Notes under the pieces: generated by a model
Told to the model about the DNA's origin: nothing
Databases searched by the model: none
Seen by the model: the letters and a program-made list of their open reading frames with translations, nothing else
Made by a program: the position numbers and the translations under genes
From: Mesostigma viride
Taxonomy: Eukaryota > Streptophyta > Mesostigmatophyceae > Mesostigmatales > Mesostigmataceae
DNA length: 64,000 nucleotides
NCBI GenBank assembly: GCA_009746045.1
Contig: RPFO01000213.1
Span: 2,444,834-2,508,833, forward strand
Reading direction: 5' to 3'
Part shown: positions 31,181 through 40,162 of the stretch, piece after piece
How the letters are laid out: every line of letters begins with the position of its first letter
How positions within the stretch are numbered: position 1 is the first letter of the stretch

Positions 31181-31924
31181 GACCTCGACTCCGGCGCCCG
31201 TATGATACCGACGCGTGTCGAGGCCATCAAGCAAGCGCACTGGTGGCGCCTGGACAAGTCTGACCCGGGGCTCCTGATGATGAGGCGTTTTTCGTGCTAC
31301 TGCCCAGCCTGCCTAGCTAACAGGTGGGAGGAGTGCCGGACCGAGTGGACACATATCGAGGAATTTAACGATGAGGGCCAAACGATGAAAACTTTCCGCC
31401 TGATGCCGCCAACGCAGCCCATACCTCCGGTTCGCCAGCTGACGCGGGCGGAACTGCTGAAGGATCAAAGGGATGCCATTGGCAGGCAGATGCGCATGTA
31501 TGATTACATCGCAGTTCCGTCAGACAGAGAGGACGTGAACCACAATTCCGCCCACCCTTTTTGGGTGATGCAGGTGGTGAGGGAGGCCTCAGTGCTGGAG
31601 AAGGAGGAGGTTAGGTGGGTTGAGGGACAAAACGGACGGCAGAAGGAGATTTTCTTGCCCGGCCACGCCGTTCTGGCGGTTCGGCTGTGGAAGCGAGATA
31701 TGCATGACCCCCTGCATTTTACTCTGGATTTGGCTGATTGGCCGGAGTCCCGCCCAGCCGACCTGGTCGATTGCTATCTGTGCATCTCCGCTGCTCTTCC
31801 GCTCCAGTGCATGGTCCTTGGCAACCAAAGGCAAGCCTACGTTGATATGAGCAAGGAGCTTGACGCGTGGCTAACCGCTCTTGTACGCAACCAGCAAGCC
31901 CCGGAGGGGCTGCCACCGGCTTAA
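31181..31924 (+). CDS. DDE transposase-like gene, exon 3 (C-terminal domain)
   Basis: The exon starts after acceptor ctcattgcag, in phase 0, and runs 247 codons to a TAA. It opens DLDSGARMIPTRVEAIKQAH, followed by a CYCPACLANRWEEC cluster (CxC-x2-C and a further Cys) that may bind zinc, and a beta-rich tail with LPGHAVLAVRLWKRDMHDPL, reminiscent of a small chromatin-reader or SH3-like fold. With exons 1 and 2 it gives at least ~1,010 codons with all three joins in frame. Confidence 0.6.
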   Translation, partial: DLDSGARMIPTRVEAIKQAHWWRLDKSDPGLLMMRRFSCYCPACLANRWEECRTEWTHIEEFNDEGQTMKTFRLMPPTQPIPPVRQLTRAELLKDQRDAIGRQMRMYDYIAVPSDREDVNHNSAHPFWVMQVVREASVLEKEEVRWVEGQNGRQKEIFLPGHAVLAVRLWKRDMHDPLHFTLDLADWPESRPADLVDCYLCISAALPLQCMVLGNQRQAYVDMSKELDAWLTALVRNQQAPEGLPPA

Positions 31925-32518
31925 ACTTTCGGGGACGCTCCGCAGCGCCACCCCTACGGATCTTTAAGCCTGGGCTTTATTCGCCTACGGTTGGGACAGT
32001 GTTTATTCGTGTTTATATATTTTTGGAGAACATTTTTTTGTTTTTTCATATGTTACATTAGATGACAAGTGGCTGGGAACATTGTTAGCCTCGGTAGTGA
32101 CAAATTTTAGTATATTTCCGTGTCGAAATGGCGAGTATTTTATTTAACTTGTACAATAATTTTTCGAATTACAAATTTATAATTTGGTTTGACCTAAAAA
32201 TCATGTCGTCACTCAAATATGTAGTTGCTGTGTAGGACTTTCCGTCTGCAAATTGGTTCGTACTAATTTCGAATGTCACAACAATGTTACTGTACTAAGG
32301 CCTCTTTGGTAGATGTCTTAAAACACAAATTCGCTCCGGAAGTGCCAAAGTACCTTGCTTGTAACCGGACTAGTTACGAATTGTGATTGGAAGGTTGTCC
32401 CCTACAACCACAAGGAATAGAGGGGACGCTCCGCAGCGCCACCCATACGACAGTCCGGACCGGGCTTTGCTGAAATAATTTTCTCACTCGCAACTTAGCC
32501 ATCAAACTCACTTTTACG
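31925..32518. other. Spacer with two near-identical palindromes
   Basis: The sequence ggggacgctccgcagcgcca occurs just after the transposase-like stop codon (31,930) and again at 32,420, each followed by similar gggctttrt-type sequence. The interval between is A/T-rich and non-coding. The two copies may bracket the right edge of the cargo block. Confidence 0.5.
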
Positions 32519-32992
32519 ATGGAGCGCGCCGATGTTTTTGGTTCGCAGCATACATATGTGCATGTCGATAAAAAGGAGCATGCGGCCAACATGTATGTTG
32601 AAATCGACTCCCCCCCCCACGACTTCCCACGCTCCCTGCGGGGACCGTTTGGAGGTTGGGGTTCAGGTGTCATTGCGTTCGGAAACGGGATGATCGACCT
32701 GATGCCCCCAGATTCAGATTTGGCGCCTGCCCCCCGTGTTCCGGGTAAGGCCAGGGTGGTGCAATGCCTCCAGAATGAGGGCACGGAAATTTCGCCCAAT
32801 GTCTCGGCTGTGCGCCTCCGGGCTGAGGCCCAGCATGAGTTCTTGAATGCGGCGGAAATAGGTGGGGCCGTATGGGCCCCCAAACAATTTTCCAACGAGC
32901 CTCCAAATTTCGTGGGGGACTTGTACAAGGGAGCGTACAAGTTTCGTGACATTGAGATCGATGGATGGGGGTCATTTCTCCAGGAAAAGTGA
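32519..32992 (+). CDS. Unknown 157-residue protein
   Basis: It starts at an ATG about 75 bp after a palindrome copy. Composition is balanced, with beta-rich segments (HTYVHVDKKEHAANMYVEID, GGWGSGVIAFGNGMIDLMPP). There is no signal peptide or membrane segment, and I recognise no family. The palindrome upstream suggests it belongs to the cargo block rather than to the viral structural cluster, but it shares the right-arm orientation. Confidence 0.5.
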   Translation: MERADVFGSQHTYVHVDKKEHAANMYVEIDSPPHDFPRSLRGPFGGWGSGVIAFGNGMIDLMPPDSDLAPAPRVPGKARVVQCLQNEGTEISPNVSAVRLRAEAQHEFLNAAEIGGAVWAPKQFSNEPPNFVGDLYKGAYKFRDIEIDGWGSFLQEK

Positions 32993-33287
32993 ATGCCGGT
33001 CCCATTTGGCAAATATAATCGATGATTAATTCCATGCAACATTTTGCGTTGGTCAAATGTGTAAATTTGCATTATTAATCGATTCAATAAAATTATGGGG
33101 GTGGGTATACCCACCATTTGATGGTTGAAAGTACTACTAGCTTCGTCGATTAACTCTTCTCAACATGGTCCTCTAGTCGACTAGGAATGTACCAATCCAT
33201 CAGGGTATCGAGAAACTTGTTATGCCGAAACACTCCGGTCGAAAATTTCGTGCCACCTGCAGGCAATCAAAAAGCGCACGCGGACCG

Positions 33288-33405
33288 ACGGGAAAGAGTA
33301 GTTAGTCACGAAATTAAAAAAACGACAAAAAGTGTCACACGCGGCCCGGCGGGAAAGAGTAGTTTGTTACGAAGTTAAAAAAACGACGAAAAGTGTCACA
33401 CTTTT
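33288..33405 (+). repeat. Direct repeat of ~55 bp upstream of the surface-protein gene
   Basis: Two tandem copies run from gggaaagagtagtt through aaaaaaacgac to aaaagtgtcacac. The two copies are open in different frames, yet each encodes RRERVV-x2-E-x-KKTTKSVT. They may be promoter DNA or a duplicated 5' end of the following gene. Confidence 0.6.
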
Positions 33406-33463
33406 CGGAACATTCGAAGTGGGCCCGGCCACTACTCTGACAAATCCAAACGCGCAATTTGTC

Positions 33464-35473
33464 ATGCATTATGAAGATGGAACGACGGCTTCTCATGACA
33501 ATGCCTTTAGCGTCATCAATGACCAAGACGTGCGTGTTGAGTTGCCATACATCGTCAACAGCGGAGAAGTGAGCGGAATTTGCGATTTTGTCGCGAGAGA
33601 CTACCAGTCCTCATTTTATGCAGCGGGGAACAACTTGGTTAACCCAGATGTCGGATACCCGTATTTCAAGGACCTGTATTTTGGATATGGCGGGACGCGA
33701 TTTTCGGGTAGCCCTTTGCTAGTCGAGCAAATCTCGTTTTCCACCATGAGAGACCACAACCGCCCTGCCACGCTAACCGGGCGTTCTTTCACAATAACCC
33801 GATCCTATGCAAAACTCTCTAGCTGGAGAATTGGCAGGATCGATGAATTGAACGCTGTCACTTGGCTAGTAGTCACCTACTACCCTTTTCAGACATATGA
33901 ATGCATCCCAGGGCTTTCGATAGTACAAGGCATCAAAGATTGCGTCCCTAGCGCCTACCTGAGAAAACTTCCTTTGCGATGGTACATCAACAACGTTCGA
34001 CTCACGGAGGCCTCTCCGACGATTGGCGGGTTCACGCTATCTGTGAACGGAGGACTGCGTGGTGAGGATGCTCTAGTTACCAACTTGACAAGTACCGACA
34101 CGGGAAAATGGCTCAGTTACGAGCTAGACCTCTTCGATGACTCTACCATTACCTCGTTTACGACTAGGAAGGCGGGGGTCATGGTAGGTGTCTCGAAACT
34201 TTCTACAACTTCTGGTGGGATACGATCAAAGAGCAAGTTTGTATCATACGCGAATCCAATGAGGATAGCAATTACAGCACTGGCGGACCCTGTCGTTGGG
34301 TGGGGGATGAACCTCGAAAACCCAGTCAGTTTCAACCTGCATATAGAGGGGGGTGTCAAGGCAAACTTGTCAGGGATTAACTATTTCACGTACACACCAA
34401 CCGACCATGAAAGTGCTAATACGGACATTTATTACAGCTTCACATGCCCAAGAGACTACCCCAACCTCTCTGGGGAGAACGCGACAGTAGAAGGGACTCA
34501 TGACACCCTTCGCAGTTTAGACGTCCTTTCTCGTAATATCTTTACAACTTCACAGGCAGAGTCATCGAAGTACTACTTTGAACCGAATGACCCCACGAGC
34601 TTTTATTTGATAAAAACAGCCACGCCGGCTCCATCAAAGTGTGTCGTTTTTGCGAACGAGTTAATAGACGGTCCGTTCTGCATGTGTTTTCGCATGTATC
34701 TTGGAAGCAATGACGCTTTTGTGTCCTTTGCTGAGAACACGTTGAGTTTATCTGGAAAGTATCATCCGGCCGTTACGGACGGACACTCAAATTGGAGAAA
34801 CGCTCAAACGACCCATTGGGCCATGCTTGGGGTCAACTTTCACCACTCCGACTATGCTCTCGACCTGTATGACAACCTCAAGGCAAGAGTGCGATACACG
34901 CTCAATAGCTCGTGGAGGCAGCAGTTGAGTTATTGGGTTGCGTTTCGACGACGGTCTGACGGAATAGTCGAGAGGTATATAGCCAAGACACCCCCTACTA
35001 GGATGAGTCAGATGACAAAAATCTCAAACGGTGCCGGGATTTTCACATCCACACCAACGGATATCGTTGATCCACACGTGCCAATGCCCTTACGGCCAGT
35101 TATGCACCTGTCAGGAGAATACCACGCCATTGAAATAGCGAACATCGAAGATGATCTCACGGGTGTTGAGCTAGATTCCATCTTCACGAATAACCCCTCC
35201 GGGACCTGTACAAAGGGAGGAGATGTGATTCAACTCCGACACCGGGGCACTGCGGGGCAGAACTGTTCCATCTTCGGCAAGTATTCCGTAACAAAGCCAG
35301 TGCCTGGAGCTACCAATCTATGGTTCAAGGAGCTCACGTTGACGGATGAAAGCATGATTCACACAGTGGTCAAGTGCCCAACAACGTCTTATGAGGCGCA
35401 ACTCGTGACGTACCCTGTCCAACTCTATGGAGTACTTCCAGCCCGTCAAGCCATTAACCCTTCAACTGTCTGA
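33464..35473 (+). CDS. Large beta-rich putative virion surface protein
   Basis: This ~669-residue frame runs from the first in-frame ATG; the open frame extends ~44 codons further upstream without ATG. It is rich in Ser/Thr/Tyr/Gly with alternating hydrophobic strands, few helices, no membrane segment and no signal peptide. Segments such as PYFKDLYFGYGGTRFSGSPL, YFEPNDPTSFYLIKT and FCMCFRMYLGSNDAFVSFAE look like jelly-roll or adhesin folds. It opens the rightward structural cluster. I infer a spike, fibre or minor coat role from position and composition only. Confidence 0.5.
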   Translation: MHYEDGTTASHDNAFSVINDQDVRVELPYIVNSGEVSGICDFVARDYQSSFYAAGNNLVNPDVGYPYFKDLYFGYGGTRFSGSPLLVEQISFSTMRDHNRPATLTGRSFTITRSYAKLSSWRIGRIDELNAVTWLVVTYYPFQTYECIPGLSIVQGIKDCVPSAYLRKLPLRWYINNVRLTEASPTIGGFTLSVNGGLRGEDALVTNLTSTDTGKWLSYELDLFDDSTITSFTTRKAGVMVGVSKLSTTSGGIRSKSKFVSYANPMRIAITALADPVVGWGMNLENPVSFNLHIEGGVKANLSGINYFTYTPTDHESANTDIYYSFTCPRDYPNLSGENATVEGTHDTLRSLDVLSRNIFTTSQAESSKYYFEPNDPTSFYLIKTATPAPSKCVVFANELIDGPFCMCFRMYLGSNDAFVSFAENTLSLSGKYHPAVTDGHSNWRNAQTTHWAMLGVNFHHSDYALDLYDNLKARVRYTLNSSWRQQLSYWVAFRRRSDGIVERYIAKTPPTRMSQMTKISNGAGIFTSTPTDIVDPHVPMPLRPVMHLSGEYHAIEIANIEDDLTGVELDSIFTNNPSGTCTKGGDVIQLRHRGTAGQNCSIFGKYSVTKPVPGATNLWFKELTLTDESMIHTVVKCPTTSYEAQLVTYPVQLYGVLPARQAINPSTV

Positions 35474-37194
35474 ACTGGAACCACCGTAACGGACTGAGTT
35501 GGGGTATCTTTGTAAGTTCGAGAGTATCTAGCCAAATAATATTTTCTGGCCCACCCTTGGAAGGAAGCATGCTTATATATCAAATAACACTGGGGACATG
35601 TGGTTGGTCATATATGCATGCCCCACATGAGCTATAAATAGCGCCCCCCCCAGGGGGGTACAGTGCACGTGGGGTTGGAGACATATATAATGCATTATCG
35701 ACCATTTACACAAATCAGTCGGCCCTGGCCTTTTAAAGGCAGTTTATCATAATCATAGGCATGCCATCAATGCATTCAAAACATGAAATGCCACAGAACT
35801 GCACAGGCTAGCTAGCAAACAGCCGAAAATAGCTCAGGCCGTTATAACGGTGCAAGTTATTTTGGGACGGTTGCTAGCACTACCGCATAGGTTTACTATC
35901 CCAAAGTGGCACAAAACAACAACTAGATGGCAACAAAAGCAATGCCAACATCATGCCCAGCATATAAGACACAAGACCATGCTAAACAATAGGTGAAAGG
36001 CTCATATCAAGGCCTCAAGCACGCGTCAAAGGGCTGGCAAGGAGCTACATCACTAACGCACCAAATGAATGACAAAACACCTCCACGTTCTTTGCAACAA
36101 TGAAGAAAACAAAAGGAACAAGTTGGTAATGCTTCCATGCAAACAGGTATTGGGTATCTCCATGTTTGTCACATGCAATGGATGCAATATAAGAAGGTGG
36201 GCGTTGGCCAGCAAAACAAGAAGCCATGCCTGAAACTGGTCAGAAAAGAACTTGTCTCGGGCTGTTTGAGCCAGGAAAAGCATTGGGTGATCAACGTTAC
36301 CATACTACTAACCAATACCAACCGTTATTACGCTATTTCCGTTGCAGCCTCAGCTAACAGCGACCAAACATGGTCCACAATCTGCTTGACCTGATGGTAT
36401 TCCACAACCATGACAAGCCGATGCTTACAGGCAGCAAAACAACAAAATGACAATCACAAGCCCTCGGTTGTAACCATGATATTAGTTATAAACAATAATA
36501 CAACCAGATACGGTTAACGGAACACGGTAGGAGGCTAGAACGTACCAGGTCGGAACAGCAGATTACCTTTCCTGCGGGAGCCAGCACGCCCGATTCATGG
36601 ACGTAGCCTCGAGCCTTTCCTGGCTGCCAGTTCTAGCAAATCTGGTTGGGAACAACGTCAAACGTTTATCCACGCGCAAATATCTCGAAAATTTCCGCCT
36701 AGCAACATGCAGCACTCGCACTGTCACCGCCTGGCCGCTAACATGATTTGCTGCGCCTACCAGCACCCCGAGACCCATCTACGCATCTTCAAACGTTCCA
36801 TGGCTAGGGGTATAACGTTTTTATGACTTAAAAATCATGCCTACAAAATTTGAGTCCGTTATGTCGAGCCATTCTCTCGTACCAGTCAGTTGTGTGCACC
36901 GCCATAGCCGTGCGCGTCAATATTTTTCATGCACGTCGGTCCCGTTAGACCATGGTACCCCCCTAACTTTGCTCAAGCATATCTCCCTGGCCAATTGTCC
37001 AAAGTACGGTCTGAATAGTGCCAGGCGTAGCTTACGTCTAGATCTTTCGATCCCCCCAGGTTTGACCGTTAAATTATTATTGGCGCGGCGCCTGGTTCTG
37101 CCACAAACTCAGTCCGTTAGAGTGGCGCGAGTTCAACTGGCGCCACGAAAACGGACTCAGTACAGTTTAAGGGTTAAGAAGTTCAGCGTTGTCA
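35474..37194. other. 1.7 kb gap without a credible gene
   Basis: No open frame longer than about 90 codons has a plausible start or motif; a longer frame entering from 36,837 looks like chance. A run of C then GGGGGG at ~35,645-35,658 can pair. This may be a deleted or decayed viral gene. Confidence 0.45.
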
Positions 37195-37995
37195 TGGGGT
37201 TCGACCCAACAAAAGTGAGCAATATTGCCGGGCAGGTTACATGTGTCTTTGGAGCGGAGTGGGCAGGGGGTACAAATGTCTTCGTGAACCCCAGGGACAA
37301 ACACGGTAACCATCACGTCCACCCTCGCAAACACGTTTGTACCAGTCGTTGGTGGGCTCACTCACCTTGCAACGGTCACATTTGTCACTGTGCTCAGTCC
37401 CACCCTTTCTGGACCCGGTGCTCTTGTCCTCGATACGAGCGTGTGTGGGTATTATGACAACGCATTGGTGCTAATAGGCACAACTCATGGGTTAGACGTC
37501 GCCCAGTTCACTGACATCAACGAGACGCGGAGGATATCCCACACCATCCCCGGTCTGCGGCCTCCTGTGTACGACTACTTCATCCCTCAGCTATGGCACG
37601 GTACCCCCACGGCCACGCTGTCATTCCACGACCCAGCCAACCAAAGCGAGCTCACTTTGCCAACGTCCTTGGAGCACGTGTACCTTCGCGTCAATTTCAC
37701 GGGTGCCTTACCAACCATCCTCGACCTCTCTAACCCTTATCGAATGAAGGCAAAAGCAGTGGGGACCGTGTTCCCATTTGTGATATTCGCGCCTTATTGG
37801 TCCGTCGTCCCGGGGTACACAGAAGATGATGGCAAGTTCCAAATCCTGCTACATTTAAACCGTATCCCACCAACAGGCTACTCTGCCCCTATCATCCTAT
37901 CCAACACTTTTGCAAATCCCGAGCTGGGACCGCCGCAACGGCTGTGTCGAAGACGATCACGTGGACGAGCGCATAAAAATCTCTCGCATAAGTAA
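37195..37995 (+). pseudogene. Frame-broken beta-sandwich virion protein
   Basis: From 37,195 one frame gives MGFDPTKVSNIAGQVTCVFG. From about 37,285 a second frame, open to 37,995 without an ATG, gives TVTITSTLANTFVPVVGGLT, TVTFVTVLSPTLSGPGALV and a long beta-rich region. It resembles bacterial-Ig-like adhesin strands. The C-terminus is basic and stops 3 bp before the next ATG. The 5' part is damaged, or the start lies in lost sequence. Confidence 0.45.
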
Positions 37996-37997
37996 AC

Positions 37998-38741
37998 ATG
38001 CCACCAAGGAAAACGAAACGCGGCCGACGCTCAGGACGAAAACGCGCGCCTACCACTACGACGTCCACAAGAGTCTCCTCTAGGTCCTCCAATTCCGTCA
38101 AGAACACGATCGTAATCAACTCGCGACCACACAGAGCTCCCGCTGCCAAGGGGAAAGTAGCGGAAGCTCGCGGGTTCAGAGACGCGATTCTGTTGGCGGC
38201 CCTGTCCAACGTCGCGCAACCGGTTCGCGTCCCGATGATGCCAATCGACAACTCATTAGGAGGTGGCGTAAGCGTCGCCACACCAGCAACCGCGGCTGGC
38301 GGCGCGACGACGGCAGCTGCTACAACATCCGATGAGCCGGTTGTAGTGGCGCCACCGGCAGCTCCCGCTAGAGCAACAGGTCTCAGGGTCGGTAGAAGGT
38401 TGAAGATATACCGAGGTGGTGCGAGTGGGAGGAAGGAGACGGCGGAAATGGGAACGGATCCCATGTTTGTCTTCGGTGAGACCGCGGTGCCTAGAGAGCC
38501 AGCGCCACCTTTGACATCAGATACCGGAACCGGACCTGCCCGGTTTCCGTGCACCGAGCCTGGATGCACGAGGGACTTTAAAAGCCAAGGCGGAAGGACG
38601 ACTCATATCAACAGAATTCATAAAAGGCCCCAAGGCAGGACGGTGGGCGGTGAGCCAGTGGTAGTTGGCTCGGGTGGAAGAGAGAGGATGAGAGCAGCCA
38701 GGTTAGCTGCCTTGGGAATGGCTACGGGTATCCGTGCCTAA
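37998..38741 (+). CDS. Basic, Ala-rich protein with one C2H2 zinc finger
   Basis: This 247-residue protein starts MPPRKTKRGRRSGRKRA, strongly basic and nuclear-signal-like. A Ser/Thr/Ala-rich disordered middle follows, then a C-terminal classical zinc finger, CTEPGCTRDF with HINRIH (C-x4-C-x12-H-x4-H) near residues 183-205. A basic DNA-binding virion or transcription factor is likely. It is packed between structural genes with spacers of 2 and 29 bp. Confidence 0.65.
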   Translation: MPPRKTKRGRRSGRKRAPTTTTSTRVSSRSSNSVKNTIVINSRPHRAPAAKGKVAEARGFRDAILLAALSNVAQPVRVPMMPIDNSLGGGVSVATPATAAGGATTAAATTSDEPVVVAPPAAPARATGLRVGRRLKIYRGGASGRKETAEMGTDPMFVFGETAVPREPAPPLTSDTGTGPARFPCTEPGCTRDFKSQGGRTTHINRIHKRPQGRTVGGEPVVVGSGGRERMRAARLAALGMATGIRA

Positions 38742-38770
38742 AAAATATCTGTGTGTGATAATATTACGCA

Positions 38771-39001
38771 ATGGATCCAATTTTCACAGAGTCTGACCTG
38801 ATCGAGATTTCTCAGTGGATGGTACTGTACCCTAGCATGCCACGAGAGTTCATCGAGGCCGCGTTTTTGTATTGTAGAAAGAAACCTATGACTGGGAAAG
38901 GAAAGCGCGCTCTCAAACGCGCTTTCAAGGACGCAAAAGAGGGCGAAGTGGTAGTTCTGAATAGACCCGAAATCAAATCGGAGTTGATGGTAGAGAGCTA
39001 A
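38771..39001 (+). CDS. Small viral protein, 76 residues
   Basis: It has a good ATG and ends 4 bp before the penton-like gene. It is helical, with an acidic and hydrophobic N-half (SDLIEISQWMVLYPSM) and a basic middle (KGKRALKRAFKDAK). There is no recognised family. Its place in a tightly packed structural cluster supports a real gene. Confidence 0.55.
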   Translation: MDPIFTESDLIEISQWMVLYPSMPREFIEAAFLYCRKKPMTGKGKRALKRAFKDAKEGEVVVLNRPEIKSELMVES

Positions 39002-39005
39002 GCGT

Positions 39006-39845
39006 ATGAAAGACCATGTTCAAGAGACGATCCTTTTGACCCTTAGAACTGCTGACAGGGCGAGGGGTGACTTGGCTGCTCCCACGTGGGACATCCCCAT
39101 GGGCCTTTTGGACGACTTCCACGACGTGGGTCTCGAGTTACTCTCAGTCCCATACGAGCAAGCGCACATCACTTCGAGAAATAACAAGTTCCTTTTCACC
39201 ACACAAGTAACATCAGACACCCATGAGATATTTCTCCCCCACGGCTCATACACGTGTTTGGAGAACAGGGCCAACATTGAGAACGCACTACGAGTGCACG
39301 ACCCTGGGATGACGGTGACATACGATCGCGCGAAGAGCAAGTACACTTTTTCATCTCCCAATGCGTTTTCCATCCAGGTCTCTGAATACGCAGGAAGGGT
39401 ACTCGGCCTTCTCCCACTAGCATACCAATCCACGACGTCTCTCACTTCGAACAGACCTGCCACAAACGGTCGGTTGAGCTCCGTGTTCGTGTACACCGAC
39501 CTAGTCCGCGGGAATGTGGTATCTTCCCCCCAGGGCGCCCAGTATGGCGGGCTCCTTGCCGTCCTGCCAGTGATGTCGCAGTACCTGGAGCCCATAGTGT
39601 GGATGTCGTACCAGCCTCTGTGGCAGCATTTGAGAGAGTCGCCAACTTCCATCTCGTTGCGGTTGTTGGACGAGGATGACCAGCCGATAGACGTGTACAC
39701 CGACTGGGTTGCTCAGCTAGCCTTCCGCATCTCGCCGCAGAAAGTGATCGGCTCAGAGGCCCGCAAGATATCGCGGGTCTTGAAGTACGTCGCGCTCAAG
39801 GACCCAGACGACAAATTTTCTCAGCCTATACCATATCAAAGTTGA
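39006..39845 (+). CDS. Minor capsid / penton-like protein
   Basis: This 279-residue protein has the pattern seen in penton proteins of polintons and PLVs. An N-terminal strand NNKFLFTTQV leads to FLPHGSYTCLENRANIENAL. Then come VTYDRAKSKYTFSSPNAFSI and LGLLPLAYQS, the conserved-looking SSVFVYTDLVRGNVV, LLAVLPVM, and a final jelly-roll half with SISLRLLDEDDQPIDVYTDW. In this family the single jelly roll forms the capsid vertices. It sits one small gene upstream of the major capsid gene, which is typical. Assignment rests on pattern memory, not on a search. Confidence 0.7.
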   Translation: MKDHVQETILLTLRTADRARGDLAAPTWDIPMGLLDDFHDVGLELLSVPYEQAHITSRNNKFLFTTQVTSDTHEIFLPHGSYTCLENRANIENALRVHDPGMTVTYDRAKSKYTFSSPNAFSIQVSEYAGRVLGLLPLAYQSTTSLTSNRPATNGRLSSVFVYTDLVRGNVVSSPQGAQYGGLLAVLPVMSQYLEPIVWMSYQPLWQHLRESPTSISLRLLDEDDQPIDVYTDWVAQLAFRISPQKVIGSEARKISRVLKYVALKDPDDKFSQPIPYQS

Positions 39846-39846
39846 A

Positions 39847-40134
39847 ATGTTTGATCGAGTCTTCGGAAAGGTCGCCTCTGTCGTTCGTAAAGTCGGCCAT
39901 GCTGCGGGGGATGCTATTCGAAAGGTCGGCCATGGCGCGCGCACGGCACAGGCTTTGTTGAAGACCGCGGACGCCGTTTTTGGAGGGGTGCCAGGAGAAA
40001 TCGTGAGGAACACGCCGGTGCTCAGCAACATCGCGGGGTTCGCGGACGCTGGGTTGAAGGCACTCTCGAGCTTTGACAAGAGGGTCGAGGCTCACCGACA
40101 AGACAACCCATTACTAGGAGAGATCTTACGGTAA
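39847..40134 (+). CDS. Small amphipathic virion protein, 95 residues
   Basis: It is basic with two imperfect repeats (KVASVVRKVGHAAGD and AIRKVGHGARTAQA) and an Ala/Gly-rich amphipathic helix. It starts 2 bp after the penton-like stop. Small basic amphipathic proteins next to capsid genes in related viruses include core or membrane-active cement proteins. That role is inferred only from position and composition. Confidence 0.5.
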   Translation: MFDRVFGKVASVVRKVGHAAGDAIRKVGHGARTAQALLKTADAVFGGVPGEIVRNTPVLSNIAGFADAGLKALSSFDKRVEAHRQDNPLLGEILR

Positions 40135-40162
40135 AATAATCTAAGCACATGGGTATACATCG

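Larger units (their letters stand above)
16545..32444. repeat. Dispersed ~22 bp GC-rich palindromes confined to the cargo block
   Basis: Copies of a dyad typified by GGTCACTCTGCAGAGCGACC occur at about 16552, 16669, 18040, 18275, 18924, 19182, 20701, 20917, 21148, 22748, throughout 22846-23720, and at 27565, 28280, 28349, 28446, 30072, 30977, 31092, 31930 and 32420. Nearly all lie in introns or just outside genes. The copy at 28280-28299 (GGTCGCGCTGCAGCGCGACC) is a perfect 20 bp palindrome. Arms differ between copies but mostly stay complementary. I see none in the viral arms or in the host flanks. Confidence 0.85.
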
